Below, piece after piece: positions 14,446-23,278 of a stretch of DNA of 31,903 bases. Each line of letters opens with the position of its first letter. Positions within the stretch are counted from its first letter, which is position 1. The stretch comes from Pseudomonadota bacterium. GTDB lineage: Bacteria > Bdellovibrionota > Bacteriovoracia > Bacteriovoracales > Bacteriovoracaceae. Location: assembly GCA_021299675.1 (NCBI GenBank), contig JAJTIF010000110.1, forward strand, positions 1 through 31,903, given 5' to 3'. The notes beneath the pieces are model-generated. The model ran no database searches. It was not told where the DNA came from and saw only the letters and a list, made by a program, of their open reading frames with translations. The position numbers and the translations under genes are program-made.

Positions 14446-16063
14446 GTGGATCTCTTCTATGCTGCAATACACCTTTCAAGGCTTTGCTGGTTACCCTTGG
14501 AAGTTTATTATCTGAACCATTTTTAACATTCAAGTCTAGAGTACTAAGAATCCCGTTAAAATATTCTTTTAAGTCTGTATTTATGTTCGACTGATCAATA
14601 CTTTCTTTGATTCCTGCCCTCGCTGTACCTTTTTCCACCTCAAATAGAATCGCTAATTCCTTATGACCATAAGTGCCACTTTTGAGTGATTTAATTGCGC
14701 TAGATAATTTCTCATCTCTAACCTCTAATCTCCAATCGAAGCCTCTGTAGATACTCAGAATCCCTAAACCGGTGACTGCGAACAAAATGAGAATGATCAC
14801 GACATAATCAAATTTGTTTTTTTCAACCAAAACAACAGACGAGGCCTCACCGGCTGGAGGTGTATCTTTCTTTTCGGTGGGTTTTATTACATTGCTAGGT
14901 GGCTGCGATTCCGCACCAGCAATTCTTATCTCTGGGATTTCTTGGGTCCAGGTCTCATAGGACCTGGTATCTACATTGAAGTAGGATATTTTTATAAGCG
15001 ATGGAGGTATCAGATCATTGGATTTTCCAAGAAATGTATAGGTGAATGTTTTAACAGCCGCCTCAGCCCCCACAAGGGCAAGGTCTGCCTTAACATCAAA
15101 CTGCTCGAGCGATTTACTGGTAAAAAGGCTGACCGGGGTAAGCCCCTCAAGTTTTCCTGGTCCGTTAATCGACAATCTGGCTTCAAGGGGTTCGTTAACC
15201 AAAATATTTGGGCGACCTATAACGAAATCAAATTTATGAGTACCAACTAGTCCAGAGAAGTCCTTTGGCTTATTTAGTTCAGGCAAAGCTTTTACTTTGA
15301 TTTTAATGGGTTCGCTAGCGATGTTCGTGGTGACCAGATCGCGGCCCGACATCCCAAAACCAAAGCCAAAAGCACCCAGATTTTCTTTTGAGTAGCTGAC
15401 CGTCAATTCCATAGGGTCTACCGTAAATTCTCCAGGTTCTTCTGGATATAGCCTTGCAGAATAAAGAGTAGAGCGAACCAAAAGCTCTCCATTAACCGTT
15501 ACACGCTGAGGATTTTCATTCTCTTGTAGGTAGCGTTTCATGAACATATCTAACTTGGGATACTTTTTTATGTCAGTTGATTGGATCCCTACCTTTCGGT
15601 ACAAATAATATCGTAAAGTTATTCCCTCGTTAACGTAGACATCATCCTTAGAAACTTCTGCTGCTACAAAGACCAGCTTGGGGCCAGCAGGTCTTTCGAG
15701 AACTTGAAAACTAACATCATCCTTATTAATTATCTTATTACCCATTCGAACTCGTGTATTAGCAACTGTCGCCATGCCCGTTTTTTTGGCAACAGCGGTA
15801 TATGAAATCAAGAGCTCTTTACTGACTGTTATTTTCCCTGCTTGATAAATCGTCCTCGTGGAAAGACCCTGAGACTGTTTGTCTAGGACTTCAAAGTTAC
15901 GGGCATTGAAGTTAATCTCTGGATCCTCACGACCCTCAACATTGCATTTAAACAGAATCTGGAATACTTCGTTAACAGACGGGTTTCTTGGAATGATTTC
16001 GATGGAAACCTGTGCATGACTCACATAACTCAAAAAAGCGAATAGGAATAAAAAATATCTCAT
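14432..16063 (-). CDS. batD: BatD-like protein (oxygen tolerance / aerotolerance family)
   Basis: Large periplasmic, membrane-anchored protein of the Bat system; 543 aa. A signal peptide (MRYFLFLFAFLSYVSHA) is followed by repeated beta-sandwich domains beginning VSIEIIPRNPSVNEVFQI, the normal BatD opening. One C-terminal membrane segment (YVVIILILFAVTGLGILSI, about 435-455) precedes a cytoplasmic helical tail of about 90 residues. The start is ATG 16063, one base after the stop of the preceding gene; the frame extends to 16141 but would bury the signal peptide. It sits last in the moxR-bat block, as is common. Confidence 0.88.
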   Translation of the reverse strand: MRYFLFLFAFLSYVSHAQVSIEIIPRNPSVNEVFQILFKCNVEGREDPEINFNARNFEVLDKQSQGLSTRTIYQAGKITVSKELLISYTAVAKKTGMATVANTRVRMGNKIINKDDVSFQVLERPAGPKLVFVAAEVSKDDVYVNEGITLRYYLYRKVGIQSTDIKKYPKLDMFMKRYLQENENPQRVTVNGELLVRSTLYSARLYPEEPGEFTVDPMELTVSYSKENLGAFGFGFGMSGRDLVTTNIASEPIKIKVKALPELNKPKDFSGLVGTHKFDFVIGRPNILVNEPLEARLSINGPGKLEGLTPVSLFTSKSLEQFDVKADLALVGAEAAVKTFTYTFLGKSNDLIPPSLIKISYFNVDTRSYETWTQEIPEIRIAGAESQPPSNVIKPTEKKDTPPAGEASSVVLVEKNKFDYVVIILILFAVTGLGILSIYRGFDWRLEVRDEKLSSAIKSLKSGTYGHKELAILFEVEKGTARAGIKESIDQSNINTDLKEYFNGILSTLDLNVKNGSDNKLPRVTSKALKGVLQHRRDPHDPT

Positions 16064-16064
16064 A

Positions 16065-17807
16065 CTACCAATCCTTCTTGCGTGAATCGTGACTGCCCTG
16101 GGTAGAAGTGTCGAGTAACTTAATTTGAAGCTTCCGGTCATCTTGCTTTAGTTGCTCCAATAGAGGAGTTCCAGTTCCCTTTTTCTCACCCTCTTTGCTA
16201 CTCTGCGACTGATTTTCCTTTTCCTCTTTCATCTCTCCATCTTGGGACTTTTTTTCTTGATCTGTCGGATTCTCCGTTTTCTGATCTTCTTCTTTTAGAT
16301 TAAATGGGTTGTTGTTTTCATCCCCTGCCTGTCCTTGTCCAGAACTTCCTTTACCATCTTGCTCAGAGCTTTCTTCACCAGGCTTATTCTCATTTTTCTG
16401 ATTTTTTTGTTCATCTTCTTTTTTTTGATCTTTTTGCTCTTTGTTTTTATCTTTATTTTTATTTTCTTCTTTCTCAGATTCAGACTGCTGAAATGCCCGC
16501 TTGATATTTTCACGAATTTTTGAGGTCAATTCTGGGTTTCCGCTTGAAATATTCTCAAGACTTTGAAATCTATCAATCGCTTCCTTGTGTTTTTTCTTTT
16601 CAAGCAGTGAGGTGGCCCAATTAAAATATGAGTCCTGAAAGGCTTTGATGTCTGAAGGCATGAGTTGCTCTGAATAGATCTCATTGGCCACATCAAACAT
16701 TTTATATTTGACCAAATTATCAGCGAGATTAATCTTTTCTATCTTCGTGAGATCCCCATTTTTTAACTTCTCTAGTTTTCGGGACACTTCTTCAGGAATA
16801 TCTTCCGCTTGTACATTCAGTGAAAGAACGAGTAAGGCTACTCCTAGCTGTGGGAACAATCTGAGGCTTAGACCAAAGATGATGAGAATCAAGCCAGGAT
16901 AAGCAAATCTCTTAATACCAAGTGGACGAATGCTATTCTCTTCTTCAACGCTCACGCCTTCTGCTGAGCTGAAGAAAGAATAGATTTCATCGGAAGGGAT
17001 TCCGGTGATGCTGGCCTCAAAGTATTTTCTGTTTTTCTTTGAGTCAACTGCGTTATCAAAGTACTTTCGATTCAATTTTGTTATAACCGTTTGTGCACGA
17101 TCTTTTTTATAGCCATAAAACATCCCTCTAGCATCTTTAAGTGGAATGCTCCCGCCTTCTGGGGTCCCCACACCTAGGAATCCAATCTTGAGACTTTCGG
17201 GCACTTCAATATTTATGGCCTGCCCATGATCCTCACCATCGGTAATAACCAAGATATTTCCGCTTATGTTTTTATCTTTAGCATTAAACATTCTGGAAGC
17301 TTCTGCTATAGCCTTCTCGACCGAAGTTCCTGCGTTAAGATTGCGGATCTCTTTAATAGAATCAATCCTTGCGTCAATCAAATCACGGTCATTGGTAAAG
17401 GGAACAAGCTTTTTTGTTATATCTGCGAAGATGAGAATGCTTATCTGGTGGTTAGAAGCCCTTCTCGCAAAATGCTTAGCTAAAAGTGCCGCACGCTCAA
17501 GCCGATTAGGACGCACATCTTCTGCGAGCATCGAAGTAGAAGTATCAATCAGGATAATCGTTTTAGATTTCTTTACAGGTGTCTTAACTTTTATTTCTTT
17601 TTCCCGAGGATCCAACAGAATCAGAGATAAAAAAATTAATCCAAAGACAATGAGAAGACTAGAAACATAACTCGCAATAGTTCTCTTTAAAAACCAATGC
17701 GCTCTAATCCATTTGTAATACCGGGACTCAAACAATGCCGTGAATACAACAAAGGAGAGCACAATGATCGTTAGTGGAATAATATAGGCGAAATGCAGGA
17801 AGCTCAT
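16065..17807 (-). CDS. batB: BatB-BatC fusion: VWA domain membrane protein with TPR and charged tail
   Basis: 580 aa. Two N-terminal membrane segments (about 8-25 and 45-65) precede a von Willebrand factor A domain with an intact metal site (DTSTSM at 88-93, GTSV at 160-163, TDGEDHG at 189-195). At about 302-334 comes a hydrophobic stretch in which a BatB-like C-terminal helix runs directly into what resembles a signal peptide (LGVALLVLSLNVQA). The following part is BatC-like: helical, with a TPR at about 394-419 (YFNWATSLLEKKKHKEAIDR). It ends in a Lys/Glu/Gln/Asn-rich low-complexity tail at about 440-560. AGGAGG lies 5 bases before the ATG; the start overlaps the batA stop by 4 bases. Confidence 0.88.
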   Translation of the reverse strand: MSFLHFAYIIPLTIIVLSFVVFTALFESRYYKWIRAHWFLKRTIASYVSSLLIVFGLIFLSLILLDPREKEIKVKTPVKKSKTIILIDTSTSMLAEDVRPNRLERAALLAKHFARRASNHQISILIFADITKKLVPFTNDRDLIDARIDSIKEIRNLNAGTSVEKAIAEASRMFNAKDKNISGNILVITDGEDHGQAINIEVPESLKIGFLGVGTPEGGSIPLKDARGMFYGYKKDRAQTVITKLNRKYFDNAVDSKKNRKYFEASITGIPSDEIYSFFSSAEGVSVEEENSIRPLGIKRFAYPGLILIIFGLSLRLFPQLGVALLVLSLNVQAEDIPEEVSRKLEKLKNGDLTKIEKINLADNLVKYKMFDVANEIYSEQLMPSDIKAFQDSYFNWATSLLEKKKHKEAIDRFQSLENISSGNPELTSKIRENIKRAFQQSESEKEENKNKDKNKEQKDQKKEDEQKNQKNENKPGEESSEQDGKGSSGQGQAGDENNNPFNLKEEDQKTENPTDQEKKSQDGEMKEEKENQSQSSKEGEKKGTGTPLLEQLKQDDRKLQIKLLDTSTQGSHDSRKKDW

Positions 17808-18769
17808 AGGGCCTCCTTGAGGATCAGCTTCTTGAGAAGCTCTGCAAGTAGCAATAACAGGAACCCACTTATAAAGTATTTATAATAGTGTTCTTTGTAG
17901 ATTATCTGTTCGTTTAATTTAATTTCAGTCCGTTCAAGTTTATCGATGTCAGAGAAAACCTTTTCTAGGGCCTCCTCATCCGTTGCTGGATAGAACTTGC
18001 CACCCGTAAGATCCGATATCTTCTTAAGCGTCTCATAATCAATGGAGCCTCCGGGGATGAGCTGGTACTGTGTACCAAAAACACTTTTACCCATAGGTAT
18101 TTTAGCATCCTCGGCACTACCTACGCCTATCGTATAGACTTTTATTCCATTTTCTTTTGCCTGCTCAGCAGACTGTAGTGGAGTTAGATTTCCTACATTA
18201 TTTACACCGTCAGTCAAAAGTACAATCACTCGATTTTTAGTCTCCGACTCCATCAGTCTCGCAACCCCCAAACCAAGCCCATCACCAATATTTGTTCCGC
18301 TCCCGAGAAAGCCAATGTTGATATCAGAGATAACCTTATCAAGGAGTTCTGGGTCTGTTGAAAGTGGGAGGAGTGTAAATACCTTTTCACTAAAGATGAT
18401 TAGGGCGATTCGATCCGTAATTCTTTTTTTGGCGAATTCTCTAATTTGTCTTTTTGTTGCTTCGAGTCTGTTGGGTAATAAGTCTTCTGCTAGCATTGAT
18501 CGCGAAACGTCAACGACGAGAGCGATATCAATAACCTCCCGATTACTTTCCCCTTGCCCTAGTGGCTCACGAGGCTGGGTAAGTGAATAGCAAAGGAGTG
18601 CCCAACCAATGAGACCGGAGAAAAACAATGCGAGCTTTAAAAGAAAAAACCACTTCCCAAGTCGCCTGTCCACCCCAGCGACAGTCAGTTTATCACGATT
18701 AAAAAACCCCCAAAATCCGATGCTCCACAGAAGAGCACTGGCCAATCCAAGGAAGAATAGATCAGACAC
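17804..18769 (-). CDS. batA: BatA-like VWA domain membrane protein
   Basis: Envelope VWA protein of the Bat cluster; 321 aa from the chosen start. Two N-terminal helices (about 5-22 and 40-62), a VWA domain with complete metal site (DVSRSM, then GSGTNIGDGL, then LLTDGVNN) and a C-terminal helix (YFISGFLLLLLAELL). The sequence SMLAEDLLPNRLEATK is typical of the BatA/BatB family. The start is placed at GTG 18769 because GGAG (18779-18776) lies 6 bases upstream. A TTG at 18781 would add four residues but has the ribosome site inside it. Only one base separates the GTG from the preceding stop. Confidence 0.9.
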   Translation of the reverse strand: MSDLFFLGLASALLWSIGFWGFFNRDKLTVAGVDRRLGKWFFLLKLALFFSGLIGWALLCYSLTQPREPLGQGESNREVIDIALVVDVSRSMLAEDLLPNRLEATKRQIREFAKKRITDRIALIIFSEKVFTLLPLSTDPELLDKVISDINIGFLGSGTNIGDGLGLGVARLMESETKNRVIVLLTDGVNNVGNLTPLQSAEQAKENGIKVYTIGVGSAEDAKIPMGKSVFGTQYQLIPGGSIDYETLKKISDLTGGKFYPATDEEALEKVFSDIDKLERTEIKLNEQIIYKEHYYKYFISGFLLLLLAELLKKLILKEAL

Positions 18770-18770
18770 A

Positions 18771-19520
18771 TTATGCTCCAAATCGCTTCTCCCTAACCTT
18801 TAAAATCAAAGCTTCTTTGGCTTTTCTCACATCTTCATCTAACTCATCTGGTGGAACTAGTTTAAATTGGGCTGGAGAAAGAGTGGCAAAAAAATCATCC
18901 AATTCTTTCTCAAACCCTTCAAGATCAATTCTGGCAACCTCTCTCTGAAGCCAAATTTCAGAACAAGAACTTAGATTAGTAGCAGATTCAAGTCTACGTA
19001 CCCATTCTTTCATTTTTTTTGTTTTTTCATTTTTCTTTTTTAGGTACCCGAGCTTATTTTTGAGAACAAAAGCCAATATGCCCAGCAAAACCGCGCCCAC
19101 AAAAAGAAAGACCCATTTCTTGTAATCGTAATCCTCAAGGAGGGGAATATCGTTGTAAACTAACTCTTTCTTCTCAGCCTTCGTTGCCATGAAGCTAAAG
19201 CCCTTGAGCTCGACGGTGCTAATACCCTCAATACCAGCAACAGGTATAGACTCGTTATCTGAAAACTTGCTAGCCAAAACGATCTTTGCAATCTTTTCTC
19301 CGCTCCGCTCATAGGCATCCATTAGGTAAAACTTCTCTGTCTCCATTTTCTCAATGAGCACCTTTAGATCTATCTTTGATGAGTACTCGCCTCCACTGAC
19401 AACTCGTATTTCGATAACGTCACCCACCTCAACTCTTGTCGAATTAACTGGTGACAATACAATCTGACAGAGCCCAGAGGTTGCATATAGGATCAGCGCT
19501 AGACTGAAAAGCCACCTCAC
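18771..19520 (-). CDS. Bat-cluster membrane protein of unknown function
   Basis: 249 aa, no family recognised with confidence. It has a signal peptide (LFSLALILYATSGLCQ), a beta-rich periplasmic domain of about 110 residues beginning IVLSPVNSTRVEVGDVIEIR, which resembles the opening of BatD-type domains, one membrane helix at about 135-153 (WVFLFVGAVLLGILAFVL), and a basic then acidic helical cytoplasmic domain. It lies between the DUF58 and batA genes, where gammaproteobacterial clusters carry a DUF4381 gene of different length; the similarity is positional. The start codon is GTG with a strong GAGGAGG 5 bases upstream. It probably works with the VWA proteins, by inference from tight coupling. 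Confidence 0.8.
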   Translation of the reverse strand: MRWLFSLALILYATSGLCQIVLSPVNSTRVEVGDVIEIRVVSGGEYSSKIDLKVLIEKMETEKFYLMDAYERSGEKIAKIVLASKFSDNESIPVAGIEGISTVELKGFSFMATKAEKKELVYNDIPLLEDYDYKKWVFLFVGAVLLGILAFVLKNKLGYLKKKNEKTKKMKEWVRRLESATNLSSCSEIWLQREVARIDLEGFEKELDDFFATLSPAQFKLVPPDELDEDVRKAKEALILKVREKRFGA

Positions 19521-20326
19521 TTCAGCCTCCTCAAAAACAACTCCAGATATTTTTCTGAGGTTGCAAGCGTTGGAAGGGACACCAAATTGCCTTGATTCAG
19601 GCTCAGACCAGTTCCCTTAATTTTTCCTGAATTGATTGAAAACCGAAGTGGGGCCAAATCGATGGGAGAGACAATTCTCAACGGGTGGAAGTACCTATTC
19701 TTTGAGGCAGTGTTCACAAAGCTTTCCTGGAGATTAAAATCACTAAGAAGTATTAGGTCCCGGCGCTTGGAAACAATTTTCTTGATTTCAGTTTCAAGAA
19801 GTTCAGTGCTATTACTCTTCAAGTCCCGCTGGATTAATAAATTTACTCCACCATGCTGGTCATAGACTTCTAGTTTCTCGAGCTGTTTGACCAGAGATAC
19901 GATACCCATTTTGCCCTTCAAGGGGGGGAGCGTGATACTTTGGTTATTAATCAGTAGAATCAATGTGAGTTGATCATTCGTCTTCTGGGTAAGTAGATAG
20001 AGAAGTGCACAAATCTCAAGAGAAGCCTGAAGCTTGGTTGTCTTGTTCGAGCCATAGAACATTGTGGGGCTAATGTCTAACAAGACGTAGATAAGAGAGT
20101 TTCTCTCTTCCTCGAATGTCTTAAGATGGATATTCGAATTTCTGGCTGATACCTTCCAATCGATAAAGCGTACATCATCCCCATGTGAATAAATCTGGTG
20201 ATCCCTAAACTGCAGGCCAGAGCCTCTAATCTTTGACTTAAACAAACCTGCACTAACGCTGGATGAGCGTTTAAAAATGACTCCTTGGAATGATTTTACA
20301 ACCCTTTCGATTTCGTTAATGTTCAT
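19517..20326 (-). CDS. DUF58 domain protein (VWA-like)
   Basis: 269 aa, soluble. The DUF58 hallmark is seen as LQFRDHQIYSHGDDVRFIDWKVSAR at about residues 36-60, followed by the degenerate VWA segment LIYVLLDISPTMFYG and a second strand RRDLILLSDFN. DUF58 proteins nearly always accompany MoxR ATPases and are thought to be adaptors or substrates. The start shares one base with the moxR stop; the stop overlaps the next gene by 4 bases (GTGA). Confidence 0.92.
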   Translation of the reverse strand: MNINEIERVVKSFQGVIFKRSSSVSAGLFKSKIRGSGLQFRDHQIYSHGDDVRFIDWKVSARNSNIHLKTFEEERNSLIYVLLDISPTMFYGSNKTTKLQASLEICALLYLLTQKTNDQLTLILLINNQSITLPPLKGKMGIVSLVKQLEKLEVYDQHGGVNLLIQRDLKSNSTELLETEIKKIVSKRRDLILLSDFNLQESFVNTASKNRYFHPLRIVSPIDLAPLRFSINSGKIKGTGLSLNQGNLVSLPTLATSEKYLELFLRRLK

Positions 20327-21270
20327 TACATCGCCGATATAGCAATTTCTTTAACCACTGAATTCATGTTTATCTTATCAAGTGCTGCCTCATAGCTCGG
20401 GATTACGCGGTGACCAAGTACGGATGAAACAACACTTAGCACATGATCTGGCGTCACAAAATTTTTATTATCGATGAAGGCTTTAAACTTTGCCAATTTG
20501 TAGATCCAAATTGTGGCGCGAGGGGAAGCCCCAGCTAGGATCAGACCTTCTCGCTTTTTCTCGAACCATCTGTTTCCGGGGCGGGTTGAATGAACAATCC
20601 TGACTATCAAGTCCTTTATTTTTTCATCCACGTAGACTTTTTCAACTTCCTGTTTAATCACGAGAAGTTCTGCTTGATTAAGGAGAGGTTGAAGTCGCGT
20701 AGTGTTTACCTTGAAATCCAGAATCTCTTTTTCAGATTCAAAACTAGGATAACCCACACTTACTTTAATCATAAATCTATCGAGCTGGGCTTCCGGAAGG
20801 GTGAACGTACCTTCTTGCTCAATGGGGTTCTGTGTGGCTAAGACGACGAAAGGGGTGGGTAATTTATGGGTCTTGTCGCCGATCGTAACCTGCTTCTCGG
20901 CCATAGCCTCGAGAAGGGCGGACTGAACCTTTGCCGGTGAACGATTAATCTCATCGGCAAGAATAATCTGTGAAAAGATTGGTCCGAACTTCGTGGTGAA
21001 TTCCTGGGTAACTTGATTGAATACTAATGTTCCGATGAGGTCTGAAGGCAAGAGGTCGGGCGTGAATTGAATCCTATTAAACTTCAAATCGCAAAGTTGA
21101 CTCATGACCGAAACACTCATGGTCTTACCAAGCCCAGGCAACCCCTCGATTAACACATGCCCCTCACACACCAGAGCTGCCAAAATAGATTCCAGCAGTT
21201 CATCTTGACCATATATCAGTTTCTTGGCTTCAGTAATTGTCCCCTGAATCTTTTCAAGATAAATACTCAT
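20326..21270 (-). CDS. moxR: MoxR family AAA+ ATPase
   Basis: 314 aa. Walker A GLPGLGKT at 43-50, Walker B ILADEINRSP, and the MoxR signature ATQNPIEQEGTFTLPEAQLD with the following arginine are present; a C-terminal lid has GASPRATIW, typical of the family. MoxR proteins act as chaperone-like ATPases on VWA-domain partners, here probably the DUF58, BatA and BatB products encoded directly after it. It follows the methyltransferase gene after 3 bases, so it probably depends on an upstream promoter. Confidence 0.95.
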   Translation of the reverse strand: MSIYLEKIQGTITEAKKLIYGQDELLESILAALVCEGHVLIEGLPGLGKTMSVSVMSQLCDLKFNRIQFTPDLLPSDLIGTLVFNQVTQEFTTKFGPIFSQIILADEINRSPAKVQSALLEAMAEKQVTIGDKTHKLPTPFVVLATQNPIEQEGTFTLPEAQLDRFMIKVSVGYPSFESEKEILDFKVNTTRLQPLLNQAELLVIKQEVEKVYVDEKIKDLIVRIVHSTRPGNRWFEKKREGLILAGASPRATIWIYKLAKFKAFIDNKNFVTPDHVLSVVSSVLGHRVIPSYEAALDKINMNSVVKEIAISAM

Positions 21271-21273
21271 CTT

Positions 21274-22482
21274 TTACTCCATGTGTACAGTGATTGATTT
21301 TATATAATTCGAACGGGACCCGATATGACTTATGGGGTGATCCCATGCTTGCTGCCCACGATCTAGTATCCGAATTTTTCGTTTCTCTGATCTAGCAGCA
21401 AGATCAATTGTTTCAAGAAACTCTTCTTCGGAAACATAGTGCGTGCAAGAGGCGAAACAGACAATGGCGCCTGGGCTTGAGATCTTCATGATCTTCTTAT
21501 GAAGTTTGATGTATCCATCAACGGCTGATTTCTTTTCAGATTTCGATTTGGCGAATGCCGGAGGATCAGAAACGATAACATCATACTTAAGCTTATTTTT
21601 TATCGCATCGTTTAACCACTCAAAGACATCTTGTCGATAAAAGGATAGTCCCTCAATCTTATTAAGCTTAGCACTATCGAGAATAGTATCCTGCATGTCA
21701 GCCTGATCGACGAGTGTAACTTCAGTACATCCGGCTCTGCTTATATGAAATCCCCAAGCTCCTTGGTAACAAAAGAGGTCTAGGCCTTTACTAAATTCTT
21801 TAGACAGGCCTTGCAGAATTGTCTCTAGTCTTTTTCGATTCTCTCGATGGTCAAAGTACCACCCATTCTTCTGGAGCTTTGATACTTTTATTTGATAGAT
21901 GAAATCATTCTCTATGACTTTGATCAAATCTAAATCAATGCTCTCTCGATACATGGGCAGCATCTCTTGAGTACGTTGTTTTGAGCCATCTACAATATAT
22001 GTATTGATCTTTACGATTTCAGCTATCGTTTCTCTTATTAATTCTCTGTGCTTGTCCATTCCTGCAGAATTTATTTGTACCAAACAGGCATTCTCATAAA
22101 GATCGGCAACAAGGCCAGGGAGCCCATCGGCTTCACCAAAGACGATACGCGACGATTTCTCATAGCCCTTGAAGTTAAATCGGTATGTGACTGAGTCTTT
22201 GATTTTTTTTACAATGTAATCTTCGACGATCGATTGCTTTGGCATTTTTTCAACATGACAAAGGATCTGAGCTGTTGGGTAGCTTTCTGACACAAGTGGA
22301 TTGATAAATCCCAGATAGATCTTTTTTTGATTAGTATCTTTAAAAAAGATCCACTCACCAGGGAAATACGATTTTATAGATTCCGAAATTTCAGACTTAT
22401 ACACAGAAACAGGGAACTGGCTTATTCGACTTGATACTTTGTCATCTAAATCTAGTGATCTCATATGACTAATTCGCACCAT
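21274..22482 (-). CDS. rlmI: Class I SAM-dependent rRNA methyltransferase (RlmI-like)
   Basis: 402 aa, close to the length of E. coli RlmI, which makes m5C at position 1962 of 23S rRNA. An N-terminal PUA-like region is followed by FGEADGLPGLVADLY, the KNGWYFDHRENR segment, SAM motif I (GLDLFCYQGAWGFHISRAG), motif IV SDPPAFAKS and motif VI FASCTHYVS with the candidate catalytic cysteine. The ending WDHPISHIGSRSNYIKSI also fits the family. Two starts are possible: ATG 22482, overlapping the preceding gene by 14 bases, or ATG 22464; neither has a clear ribosome site. Which rRNA base it modifies is inferred from the family. Confidence 0.82.
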   Translation of the reverse strand: MVRISHMRSLDLDDKVSSRISQFPVSVYKSEISESIKSYFPGEWIFFKDTNQKKIYLGFINPLVSESYPTAQILCHVEKMPKQSIVEDYIVKKIKDSVTYRFNFKGYEKSSRIVFGEADGLPGLVADLYENACLVQINSAGMDKHRELIRETIAEIVKINTYIVDGSKQRTQEMLPMYRESIDLDLIKVIENDFIYQIKVSKLQKNGWYFDHRENRKRLETILQGLSKEFSKGLDLFCYQGAWGFHISRAGCTEVTLVDQADMQDTILDSAKLNKIEGLSFYRQDVFEWLNDAIKNKLKYDVIVSDPPAFAKSKSEKKSAVDGYIKLHKKIMKISSPGAIVCFASCTHYVSEEEFLETIDLAARSEKRKIRILDRGQQAWDHPISHIGSRSNYIKSITVHME

Positions 22483-23278
22483 TTGATAAGAACCATTTCA
22501 ATGCTTCGCCCACATTCACTTTATAGTTACGGTAGTTGACTTCGTCCTCCACACTATTTTCCTGAGGCTTGGAGCCAGGTATCGTTATTATTTGTTTTGT
22601 GAGGGTTTTGGATTTTGTTGGCAATCCAATGGTGGAGATTACTTGCCAATCAACAATGCTCTCAATTGTTACACTCTGTGGCCCGTCAACTGACTTCACG
22701 ATCGATTTCTTATTTACTAGTCTTGGTTCCGACCATGGCATTTTCTCCCATTCAAAACTTGTCGTCATGGTACCGATTGTTTTTTTACCATTTAGCGTTG
22801 AAAGTAATCCGGTTGAGCCAAACGTTAGCCTGTACTCTGGAATTACATTTAGCGCTTTCTCATCTTTCGCAATAACCGAAGCTGGATCTTTTGGATCGAG
22901 AGAAAACTTATAGCCAACAAACTTTTTTTCTAAACTTAGTGGGATGATAGACTCAAATCTCGATAGCATCGCTTGTTTGAGCTGCTGCTTTATTTCGTTG
23001 AATCCCTCAGGCATTCCAAGGATTTCAACAGCAACTCTTTCAGGCGTTGCTGTCCAATAGAAGCGAAATCTAAGATCGCGAATGTTTCCAAATATCATCT
23101 GTTCATTTAGCTGTTTGGTTAGACTTGGGCTTTCCATATCTACAACGAGATCTGTGAGCCCTTTATACTTTGGACTATAAATCTTATCCTCATGATTTCT
23201 CATAATCGTAGCAACATCTTGTGCGCCTACGGCCAGAGAGAGAAAAATCATTGCTAGAAACACTATTTTTTTATTCAT
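22469..23278 (-). CDS. Unknown exported (periplasmic) protein
   Basis: 269 aa from ATG 23278 (MNKKIVFLAMIF). The frame also has an ATG at 23290 four residues earlier, but 23278 gives a clean signal peptide ending VGAQ; GTGGGA lies 6-11 bases upstream. The mature part is mixed alpha/beta with no motif I recognise; WEKMPWSEPRLVNKKSIVKS and QSVTIESIVDWQVISTIGLP suggest a lipid- or polysaccharide-binding beta fold only very loosely. No lipobox cysteine. It is coupled to rqcH (8-base overlap) and to the methyltransferase gene. Function unknown. Confidence 0.8.
   Translation of the reverse strand: MNKKIVFLAMIFLSLAVGAQDVATIMRNHEDKIYSPKYKGLTDLVVDMESPSLTKQLNEQMIFGNIRDLRFRFYWTATPERVAVEILGMPEGFNEIKQQLKQAMLSRFESIIPLSLEKKFVGYKFSLDPKDPASVIAKDEKALNVIPEYRLTFGSTGLLSTLNGKKTIGTMTTSFEWEKMPWSEPRLVNKKSIVKSVDGPQSVTIESIVDWQVISTIGLPTKSKTLTKQIITIPGSKPQENSVEDEVNYRNYKVNVGEALKWFLSNGAN

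Noticed and set aside
16290..16500. Possible frameshift or assembly error in the A/T-rich, homopolymer-rich part of the batB-batC gene
   Set aside because: The frame stays open from the VWA domain to the stop, and the Lys/Glu/Gln-rich tail is normal for BatC-type proteins.
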